DNA of 5,032 bases from the NCBI GenBank assembly GCA_035544675.1, contig DATKCA010000161.1:1-5032 (forward strand), in the 5' to 3' direction. Positions 1 through 5,032 of the stretch are shown here, one piece after another (position 1 is the stretch's first letter; the number at the start of each line of letters is the position of its first letter). This DNA is from DATKCA01 sp035544675. Lineage in GTDB: Bacteria > Acidobacteriota > Thermoanaerobaculia > Gp7-AA8. The notes under the pieces were generated by a model. It worked only from the letters and a program-made list of their open reading frames with translations, was not told the origin of the DNA and did no database searches. Position numbers and translations under genes: made by a program.

Positions 1-3
1 CCC

Positions 4-345
4 ATGCCGCAATTCGTTCTCATGCTCCGTGACTCCGGAGCGTTCCCCGCCGACATCAGCGCCGAGGAGATCCAGGCCATCATCGAGCGGTATCACGCGT
101 GGATTCAGAAGGTACGCGGCGTGCCCGGCCAGAAGCTGCGCGACGGCCAGGGCCGCGTCATCATGCGCAACGGGTCGAAGCTCGCCGTCACCGACGGCCC
201 CTACGCCGAGTCGAAGGAAGTCCTGGGAGGCTACATGCTGATCGAGGCCGCCGACTACGACGAAGCCGTACGCCTCTGCAACGACTGCCCGCATCTCGAC
301 TTCGGCTCCATCGAGATCCGGGAGGTCGACACGGCCGCGCAATGA
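4..345 (+). CDS. YCII/DGPF-domain protein, partner of ECF42 sigma factor
   Basis: A 113-residue protein of the YciI-like (YCII/DGPF) family. The family signature is visible as a Thr-Asp-Gly-Pro-Tyr motif (residues 63-67), followed by an Ala-Glu-Ser-Lys-Glu stretch and a Gly-Gly-Tyr strand. A D/E-A helix (about 85-93) and a closing strand with Glu-Ile-Arg-Glu-Val follow, giving the usual ferredoxin-like fold. His31 is in the conserved early helix. The length is normal for the family, so the gene is probably complete, although only three bases precede the ATG and no ribosome binding site or promoter can be judged. It overlaps the next gene by 4 bases (ATGA), so the two are probably translationally coupled. 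DGPF proteins sit beside ECF42 sigma factors in many bacteria, but their biochemical activity is unknown. An unusual Cys-x-x-Cys pair (C92, C95) is present. Family assignment is firm; function is not. Confidence 0.93.
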   Translation: MPQFVLMLRDSGAFPADISAEEIQAIIERYHAWIQKVRGVPGQKLRDGQGRVIMRNGSKLAVTDGPYAESKEVLGGYMLIEAADYDEAVRLCNDCPHLDFGSIEIREVDTAAQ

Positions 346-1571
346 CCGACTCGCTTCACGGTCTGGTCGACCATCTGTTCCGTCACAGCTCCGGACAGAT
401 GGTGGCCACCCTCACCCGCATCCTCGGCTCGGACCATCTGGCGCTGGCCGAGGAGGTGGTGCAGGACGCACTGGTGAAGGCGATGCAGCAGTGGACGCTG
501 CGCGGCGTGCCGGACGATCCGGTGGCGTGGCTGTTTCAGATCGCGCGCAATGGCGCGCTCGATCACCTGCGCCGGCAGGCCAGCCTGCGTCAGAAAGAGG
601 CCGACCTCATCGCGGCCTTCACGGCGCGCCCGGCGGAAGACGACGGCGGGTTCGCTCACGAGCTTCGCGACGACCAGCTCCGCATGATGCTGATGTGCTG
701 TCATCCGGCCATTCCGGGGAAGAGCCGCATCGCGCTGACGCTGAAGACTGTCGGCGGCTTCAGCGTCGATGAGATCGCACGCGCCTTTCTGGCCAGCAGG
801 GAGACCATCGCCCAGCGCATCGTCCGCGCCAAGCGGCTGATCAGGGACGAGAGGATCGCGTTCGAGATGCCTTCTCGCGACGAGCTGCCGGTACGGCTCG
901 AGTCGCTCCTCCAGGTGCTCTATCTGATGTTCAACGAGGGGTACAGCGCGCACACCGGGGACGATCTGGTCCGCGCCGATCTCTGCCGCGAGGCGATCCG
1001 GCTGGCGGCGATCGTGGCGGACCACGCGGTGGCCGGCGGTCCCGCCGTGCACGCGCTGCTTGCGCTCATGCTGCTGCAGGCGGCGCGGCTTCCGGCGCGC
1101 ACGGATGCGGCCGGTGAGCTCGTGATTCTCGCCGAGCAGGATCGCTCCCGCTGGGATACCGCGATGATGGCGGAAGGCTTGCGGCGTCTCGACCGCGCCG
1201 GCGTGGGGGAGGAGCTCACGCCGTATCACCTCGAAGCGGCCATCGCGGCCAGTCATGCGTCGGAGAACGTCGACTGGTCGCAGGTCATCGAGCTCTACGA
1301 TGCCCTGCTGGCAATCAGGCCCTCCCCCGTCGTCGCGTTGAACCGCGCGGTCGCGCTGGCCATGACCGGCGGCCCCGCCTCGGGCATCGCGGCGATCGAG
1401 AGCATCGAAGGCCTCGGCGACTACCTGCCGCGCTCCTTGACGCTGGGTCAGCTCTGGCTGCGAGCCGGCGATGCCGGGCGCGCCGCCCGGCATTTCCGCC
1501 ACGCCCTCACGCTCCCGGGAACGACGCCCGCGAAGCGCTTCCTGATGCGGAAGCTGGGCGAGTGCACCTGA
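342..1571 (+). CDS. ECF sigma factor, ECF42-type with long C-terminal (DUF6596/TPR-like) extension
   Basis: A 409-residue RNA polymerase sigma factor that directs transcription of a small regulon. Region 2 spans about residues 15-85: an acidic Glu-Glu-Val-Val-Gln-Asp-Ala stretch near 37-43, then Val-Ala-Trp-Leu-Phe-Gln-Ile-Ala-Arg-Asn at 61-70 and Asp-His-Leu-Arg-Arg after it. Region 4 spans about 112-172, with the Cys-Cys-His-Pro-Ala motif (119-123) typical of this group and a helix-turn-helix near 140-165. The remaining ~230 residues match the ECF42 extension: a Leu-Tyr-Leu-Met-Phe-Asn-Glu-Gly-Tyr motif (193-201, DUF6596 hallmark), then helical TPR-like repeats to the end. The extension is known to be needed for activity in ECF42 members, and no anti-sigma gene is seen. 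I chose ATG 342 because the frame upstream is only a shadow of the DGPF gene; the start overlaps that gene's stop. A GGAGGT at 321-326 is rather far (15 nt), so coupling probably matters. Confidence 0.94.
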   Translation: MTDSLHGLVDHLFRHSSGQMVATLTRILGSDHLALAEEVVQDALVKAMQQWTLRGVPDDPVAWLFQIARNGALDHLRRQASLRQKEADLIAAFTARPAEDDGGFAHELRDDQLRMMLMCCHPAIPGKSRIALTLKTVGGFSVDEIARAFLASRETIAQRIVRAKRLIRDERIAFEMPSRDELPVRLESLLQVLYLMFNEGYSAHTGDDLVRADLCREAIRLAAIVADHAVAGGPAVHALLALMLLQAARLPARTDAAGELVILAEQDRSRWDTAMMAEGLRRLDRAGVGEELTPYHLEAAIAASHASENVDWSQVIELYDALLAIRPSPVVALNRAVALAMTGGPASGIAAIESIEGLGDYLPRSLTLGQLWLRAGDAGRAARHFRHALTLPGTTPAKRFLMRKLGECT

Positions 1572-1715
1572 AATCGTCGCCCACCCGCCCCGTCCCGGGC
1601 GCCGGTGAGGACACCGACGCTCCATCCGTTACCCCGAGGCCCGAGGCCCGTCACACGCGGGCGTGACCACCGTCGCCGCCCGCCCACCCCTCCGGACCCA
1701 CCTTCAGACAGAAAG

Positions 1716-1721
1716 AGGAGG
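1716..1721 (+). promoter_or_regulatory. Strong Shine-Dalgarno sequence of the rubrerythrin-like gene
   Basis: A perfect AGGAGG lies 6 nt before the ATG at 1728. It decides the start: the same frame is open upstream to an ATG at 1605, but the 41 extra residues would be rich in Arg and Pro and would bury the signal peptide. It is the only well-placed Shine-Dalgarno sequence I find in the window. Confidence 0.85.
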
Positions 1722-1727
1722 TGCCGC

Positions 1728-2330
1728 ATGATTCGGCGAATCTTCTTCGCTTCATTGATCGTGTTCCTGATTGTCGGCGCCACCGCGCAGGCGCCGCTGC
1801 CGCGAGACGTCCGCGAGATCGTCGAACGAGCGATTGCTGGTGAAAGGGAAGCGATCGCCCGCTACGAGGCTTTTGCGGTCCGCGCCGAGAGCGACGGATA
1901 CCTCGGCGTCGCCGCGCTCTTCCGCGCGCAGGCACGAGCCGAAACAACGCACCTGAACCGGTTCACGCGGATCCTCACCACGCGTTCCCTGCCGGTTCCC
2001 GCGGCTCTGCCGGTCTCAGTCGAGGCGGGTCAAACCGCCGACAACCTTCGCGCCTCCGTCGCTGCTGAAACCGGCGAGCGCGATGGGATTTACGCAGATG
2101 CCATCAGGGTCTGCGAACGCCACGGTGCCGGCGACATCCGGCAGATCTTCGACCAGACCCGTGACACGGAAGTCGAGCACGCCAATCTCTGCACAGCCGC
2201 CGTCCGGCAACTATCGGCCATGAAGGAGCCGAAGACGTTCTACGTGTGCCGCCACTGCGGCTACACGACGGATGTGCGCCTCGGGATGTGCGCGCTCTGC
2301 CGCGGTCGCGACGTCCAGTCGGTGAACTGA
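1728..2330 (+). CDS. Exported rubrerythrin-like protein (ferritin-like diiron domain plus C-terminal rubredoxin knuckle)
   Basis: A 200-residue protein. Residues 1-22 form a typical signal peptide: Arg-Arg, a hydrophobic core, then Ala-Thr-Ala-Gln-Ala, with cleavage likely after A20 or A22. Residues 27-165 are a four-helix ferritin-like domain with the rubrerythrin ligand pattern: E39 in Ala-Gly-Glu, E72xxH75, E114xxE117 and E148xxH151. Residues 172-194 are a rubredoxin-like Fe(Cys)4 site: C174xxC177 with Gly-Tyr after it, and C188xxC191. Rubrerythrins reduce hydrogen peroxide, the rubredoxin site passing electrons to the diiron centre. All ligands are kept, so it should be active if metallated. 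A cell-envelope or periplasmic place is unusual, since most rubrerythrins are cytoplasmic. The gene stands alone: it has a strong AGGAGG, about 156 bp of non-coding sequence before it and a hairpin terminator 6 nt after its stop. The family call is strong; peroxidase function and export are inferred. Confidence 0.9.
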   Translation: MIRRIFFASLIVFLIVGATAQAPLPRDVREIVERAIAGEREAIARYEAFAVRAESDGYLGVAALFRAQARAETTHLNRFTRILTTRSLPVPAALPVSVEAGQTADNLRASVAAETGERDGIYADAIRVCERHGAGDIRQIFDQTRDTEVEHANLCTAAVRQLSAMKEPKTFYVCRHCGYTTDVRLGMCALCRGRDVQSVN

Positions 2331-2335
2331 AGTCC

Positions 2336-2363
2336 GAGGGCAGGCGGCGCGGCGCCTGTCCTC
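2336..2363 (+). terminator. GC-rich hairpin, likely transcription terminator after the rubrerythrin-like gene
   Basis: Bases 2336-2346 pair with 2353-2363 in an 11-bp stem (one G-U pair) around a 6-nt loop. It begins 6 nt after the stop at 2330 and is followed by ATTTCC, so the U-tract is short. Position and stem strength support intrinsic termination, separating this gene from pepQ. Confidence 0.7.
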
Positions 2364-2378
2364 ATTTCCGCTTCGTTG

Positions 2379-2384
2379 TATCCT
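2379..2384 (+). promoter_or_regulatory. Probable -10 box of a leaderless pepQ transcript
   Basis: TATCCT lies exactly 7 nt before the pepQ ATG at 2392, so transcription would begin at or next to the start codon. No Shine-Dalgarno sequence is present in the CCCCGCC between them. No good -35 is visible: the expected place overlaps the end of the terminator hairpin. TACCAT precedes the GTG at 4798 by the same 7 nt, which supports a shared arrangement. Confidence 0.5.
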
Positions 2385-2391
2385 CCCCGCC

Positions 2392-3732
2392 ATGAAGGAC
2401 CGCCTCGAGAAGATCGCGACGCTCTACCGGGCGCACATCACCGTCCTCAAGCTCCGGCACGACCACTCCATGGAAGAGACCGGCTTCGATCACATCGTGA
2501 TCTCGGCCGGCGCGCAGCACATCGCCTTCCTCGACGACATGCCGTATCCCTTCAAGGTCAACCCCCACTTCAAGTACTGGGTCCCCGTCGTCGACAACCC
2601 GCACTGCATGCTGATCTACACGCCCGGCGTGAAGCCGCGGCTGCTCTACCACCAGCCGGTCGATTACTGGCACAAGCCGGCCGGCCCGCCGGAAGGCTGG
2701 TGGACCGTGCCGTTCGACATCGAAGTCATGGCCACGCCGGAGGCCGCGCGCCAGTTCCTGCCGAAAAGCGGCCGCGTCGCATTCCTCGGCGAGTGGAACG
2801 ACGCGCTGTCGGCATGGGGAGCACTGGAGCCCAATCCGCAGGACTTGCTGAGCCGCCTTCACTTCGACCGGGCCTGGAAGACCGAATACGAGATCGAAGC
2901 GATCCGAATGGCCAACGACATCGCCGCGCGCGGTCACGTGGCCGCGGAGAAGGCCTTCCGCAACGGGGAGTCGGAGTACGAGATCCACCTGGCCTACCTG
3001 CGCGCCGCGGCAGCGACCGAGGAGGAGCTGCCGTACGGGAACATCATCGCGGTGAACGAGAACGCCGCGGTGCTGCACTACTACCATCACGATCGCACCC
3101 AACTCGACAAGGAGGAGCGTCACTCGTTCCTCATCGACGCCGGCGCGTCATTCAACGGATACGCATCGGACATCACGCGCACGTACTCGACCCGCAAAGA
3201 CGAGTTTCAGAAGCTGATCCACGCCATGGACGACATGCAGCAGCGTCTGTGCGACGCCGTGAAGCCGAAGCTGAACTATCCCGATCTCCACTTCGCCGCG
3301 CACCGCGGCGTCGCGCAGATCCTGCACGACTTCGACTTCGTCGATCTCGACGCCGGCGCGATGGTGGAGAAGAAGATCACCAGCACGTTTCTCCCTCACG
3401 GCGTCGGCCACTACCTCGGGCTGCAGGTCCACGACGTCGGCGGGTTCCAGGCCGACCGCACCGGAAAGACGATCCCAAAGCCGGAGGGGCATCCGTATCT
3501 GCGCCTCACGCGCGTGGTCGAGCCGTCGCATGTCTTCACGATCGAGCCGGGCCTCTATTTCATCGACTCCCTGCTGGCCGAGCTGAAGGCCACAGAGAAC
3601 GCCAAACACGTCAACTGGAAAAAGGTCGATGAGTTCCGCAAGTACGGCGGCATCCGCATCGAGGACGACATCGTGGTCACCGACAACGGGCATGACAACC
3701 TGACCCGCGGAGCGTTCGAACGCGTGGCCTGA
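2392..3732 (+). CDS. pepQ: Xaa-Pro dipeptidase (prolidase), M24 family
   Basis: A 446-residue cytoplasmic metallopeptidase that splits dipeptides with a C-terminal proline, used in peptide turnover and proline recycling. The length is close to E. coli PepQ (443). The N-terminal half (about 1-160) is the creatinase-like domain. The C-terminal 'pita-bread' domain (about 165-446) carries all five metal ligands expected for two divalent ions: D249 in Leu-Ile-Asp-Ala-Gly, D260 in Ala-Ser-Asp-Ile-Thr-Arg-Thr-Tyr, H336 in Pro-His-Gly-Val-Gly-His, E385 in Thr-Ile-Glu-Pro-Gly and E424 in Arg-Ile-Glu-Asp-Asp. H340 and H347 (Val-His-Asp) are the usual active-site histidines. The start follows a -10-like box by 7 nt and lacks a ribosome binding site. 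Its TGA overlaps by one base the ATG of a short DUF2721-like frame. Some PepQ enzymes also hydrolyse organophosphate esters, which cannot be judged here. Confidence 0.95.
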   Translation: MKDRLEKIATLYRAHITVLKLRHDHSMEETGFDHIVISAGAQHIAFLDDMPYPFKVNPHFKYWVPVVDNPHCMLIYTPGVKPRLLYHQPVDYWHKPAGPPEGWWTVPFDIEVMATPEAARQFLPKSGRVAFLGEWNDALSAWGALEPNPQDLLSRLHFDRAWKTEYEIEAIRMANDIAARGHVAAEKAFRNGESEYEIHLAYLRAAAATEEELPYGNIIAVNENAAVLHYYHHDRTQLDKEERHSFLIDAGASFNGYASDITRTYSTRKDEFQKLIHAMDDMQQRLCDAVKPKLNYPDLHFAAHRGVAQILHDFDFVDLDAGAMVEKKITSTFLPHGVGHYLGLQVHDVGGFQADRTGKTIPKPEGHPYLRLTRVVEPSHVFTIEPGLYFIDSLLAELKATENAKHVNWKKVDEFRKYGGIRIEDDIVVTDNGHDNLTRGAFERVA

Positions 3733-3878
3733 TGCCTTTCTCACCACCCAGTCTCGACTCGACCCTCGGCGTTCTCTCCGCGATGATCACGCCGGCGGTG
3801 ATGATCCTGGCGACGGGATCGCTGATCCTCACGACCACCAACGAAATCACTGAGCGGCGATGGCGGCTCTTCGGCTGA
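3732..3878 (+). pseudogene. Truncated DUF2721-like membrane protein remnant (48 codons)
   Basis: This frame begins with an ATG sharing one base with the pepQ stop (TGATG) and ends at TGA 3876-3878. Residues 12-36 form a hydrophobic segment containing Ala-Met-Ile-Thr-Pro-Ala-Val-Met-Ile-Leu-Ala, then Gly-Ser-Leu-Ile-Leu-Thr-Thr-Thr-Asn. That resembles the first transmembrane segment of DUF2721 proteins, where a Thr-Pro-Ala core is followed by Ser/Thr-Asn-Arg and an Arg-rich loop; those proteins run to roughly 130-150 residues. Here the similarity stops after Asn37, and the last 11 codons lie over the 3' end of the converging glycosylase gene (overlap 3847-3878). I see no remaining part of a DUF2721 gene elsewhere in the window. 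I read it as the 5' fragment of a gene once coupled to pepQ and cut by a deletion or rearrangement. A true 48-residue one-helix membrane protein is the alternative. The family call is from memory of the motif, so moderate. Confidence 0.55.
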
Positions 3879-4476
3879 ACGTATGCCGAAACGCGCGGTG
3901 CTCGCGGATCAGCTCGAGCGAGCGGCCCAGCAGCGCGGCGTTCTCCGGCTTGTTGGTCCACGTCGAGCGCCCGGACGGATGCGGCAGGACGATCACGTCG
4001 AACGACCGCCCCGCCCGCGTGGCACGGTGAACGAGGCCGACGACATCCTTCAGCTGCGACTTCCCGACGAGCTGGAGCGCGGCGAGCGTGCCGACGGCGA
4101 TGACCAGCTCCGGCTCGAGGATGGCGATCTCGCGATCGAGGTGCGCGCCGCAGTTGGCCATCTCGCTCTCGTCGGGGACGCGATCGCCGCCCGCTTTCGG
4201 ATCGCGTCCGGGGAAACAGCGGATCACCGCCCCCATGTAGACCCGCGCGCGGAACTGATCCTCGGTCACGCCGGCACTCTCCGCGAACCAGCGGAAGAGA
4301 CGCTGGCCGGCCGTGAACGCGAACGGCCGCTTGTCCACGACCTCGCGCGGCCCGGGCGCCTGACCGATGAGCAGTACCTTCGCATCCGCCACCGCGCCGA
4401 TGACCGGCGTGCCGATGACGTTCGGGCAGGCGCGGCAGGACGCCAGGAGCTTCAAGTGCTGCGCGAGCGTGGACAC
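3847..4476 (-). CDS. Uracil-DNA glycosylase superfamily protein, family 4-like with four Fe-S cysteines
   Basis: A base-excision repair enzyme expected to remove uracil from DNA. From the GTG start at 4476 it is 209 residues, near the usual ~200 for family 4. Four cysteines sit as in the Fe-S cluster of that family: C14xxC17 near the N-terminus, C87 after a hydrophobic strand and C109 after a Pro-Asp-Glu-Ser-Glu helix start. Motif 1 is Gly-Gln-Ala-Pro-Gly-Pro-Arg-Glu (38-45), and the second motif is Pro-His-Pro-Ser-Gly (165-169). Family 4 commonly has Glu, not Gln, as the second motif-1 residue, so this is a variant subgroup. The frame stays open upstream to an ATG at 4677, but those 67 residues are a repeat-encoded heptapeptide, so I trimmed to the GTG just outside the array. 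A TTG at residue 8 is another possible start. The 3' end overlaps a truncated frame on the plus strand. Superfamily is sure; start and exact family are less so. Confidence 0.88.
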   Translation of the reverse strand: MSTLAQHLKLLASCRACPNVIGTPVIGAVADAKVLLIGQAPGPREVVDKRPFAFTAGQRLFRWFAESAGVTEDQFRARVYMGAVIRCFPGRDPKAGGDRVPDESEMANCGAHLDREIAILEPELVIAVGTLAALQLVGKSQLKDVVGLVHRATRAGRSFDVIVLPHPSGRSTWTNKPENAALLGRSLELIREHRAFRHTFSRRAAIAAQ

Positions 4477-4494
4477 GGTAGCGAGGAACGGTAA

Positions 4495-4775
<281 letters not shown>

Positions 4776-4784
4776 ATTACCGGT

Positions 4785-4790
4785 TACCAT
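4785..4790 (+). promoter_or_regulatory. Probable -10 box of the rightmost gene, at the array edge
   Basis: TACCAT lies 7 nt before the GTG at 4798, the same spacing as TATCCT before pepQ, and no Shine-Dalgarno sequence is present. It overlaps the last repeat unit, so the array would cover the -35 region (4762-4767 reads TTTCCG, a poor match). A leaderless transcript is inferred. Confidence 0.4.
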
Positions 4791-4797
4791 CGAGTCC

Positions 4798-5032
4798 GTG
4801 AGAGAAACGGTACTTCTGCTGACCCTGGCGCTAGCTCCGTGCGCGCTCGGCTGGACGCGCGCCTCGGACGAGCGCATCGCCTTGAAGGCGGCCCAGCTGG
4901 CTCCCTCCGACCTGCGCATGCTCATCGAGGTGTTCGAGAGCGAGTACAAGGAGGGTCTGGCCAGGGCCCAGGCCGAGGAGGGATCGGATACGCACCGGTA
5001 CTTCGTGTTGTCGCGGGAGGGACGTCTGCGCG
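4798..5032 (+). CDS. Secreted protein of unknown function, 5' part only (runs off the window)
   Basis: An open frame of 78 codons with no stop before the window end. Codon use is GC-rich at third positions, like real genes here. GTG 4798 is chosen because it places a signal peptide at the N-terminus (a hydrophobic core of Leu, Thr and Ala, then Ala-Leu-Gly at 16-18) and sits 7 nt after a -10-like box. The next in-frame ATG (4918) would lose the signal. Cleavage after G18 would leave W19 as the first mature residue, followed by an Ile-Ala-x-Lys-Ala-Ala helix, a Leu-Ala-Pro-Ser-Asp-Leu motif and Asp-Thr-His-Arg-Tyr-Phe at 64-69. An N-terminal Trp with a helical domain recalls the zinc-dependent S1/P1 nuclease and phospholipase C superfamily, where Trp1 binds zinc, but too little is visible to assign it. 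It is divergent from the glycosylase gene across the repeat array. Confidence 0.65.
   Translation, partial: MRETVLLLTLALAPCALGWTRASDERIALKAAQLAPSDLRMLIEVFESEYKEGLARAQAEEGSDTHRYFVLSREGRLR

Noticed and set aside
255..1625. 456-codon open frame on the minus strand across the sigma factor gene
   Set aside because: It is rich in Arg, Gly and His with no recognisable domain, and lies wholly over a clear sigma factor gene; it is an open shadow caused by high GC.
1634..1667. Tandem CCGAGGC pair (1634-1647) and GTCAC/GTGAC inverted repeat (1650-1654, 1663-1667) before the rubrerythrin-like gene
   Set aside because: They are short and in GC-rich sequence where such matches arise by chance; the 5-bp arms are too weak to call an operator or terminator.
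2376..3632. 418-codon plus-strand frame over pepQ, and minus-strand frames 2362-3123 and 3148-3747
   Set aside because: All overlap the intact pepQ with its five metal ligands, and their compositions (very high Arg, or Val and Asp) fit out-of-frame reading.

Overview
This is a GC-rich bacterial window with strong third-position GC in every convincing gene. The mix of genes (an ECF42-type sigma factor with its DGPF partner, a rubrerythrin-like protein, a PepQ-type prolidase, a DUF2721 remnant and a four-cysteine uracil-DNA glycosylase), plus starts that often lack Shine-Dalgarno sequences, suggests a soil-type bacterium. Acidobacteriota (Vicinamibacteria-like) is my best guess, but it is an inference only. 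I see no phage, transposon, CRISPR or tRNA/rRNA signal.

Left part (1-1571): a small YCII/DGPF-domain protein is followed, with a 4-base ATGA overlap, by a 409-residue ECF sigma factor whose long C-terminal extension replaces the usual anti-sigma control. They form a two-gene unit. A non-coding gap of about 156 bp follows (1572-1727), with no promoter I would call. Next is a 200-residue rubrerythrin-like diiron protein with an N-terminal export signal and a C-terminal rubredoxin knuckle. It starts at a strong AGGAGG and ends just before a clear GC-rich hairpin (2336-2363).

Middle (2392-3878): a complete Xaa-Pro dipeptidase of the M24 family (pepQ) has a -10-like box 7 nt before its ATG and no Shine-Dalgarno sequence, so it is probably leaderless. 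Its TGA overlaps the ATG of a 48-codon reading frame that looks like the N-terminal membrane segment of a DUF2721 protein. That frame is cut short where the converging uracil-DNA glycosylase gene ends.

Right part (3847-5032): the glycosylase gene (minus strand) and a signal-peptide-bearing partial gene (plus strand, running off the window) are divergent. The space between them (4477-4797) is almost wholly a heptanucleotide array. It reads AAACCGG/TAACCGG on the plus strand in its left half and on the minus strand in its right half, so the halves form a large inverted repeat that includes a perfect 46-bp stem. Because 7 is not a multiple of 3, all three frames of each arm are open and spell a repeating heptapeptide. 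This makes the glycosylase start hard to place and creates spurious N-terminal extensions. The array is the most unusual element here, and its right edge supplies the likely -10 box of the rightmost gene.
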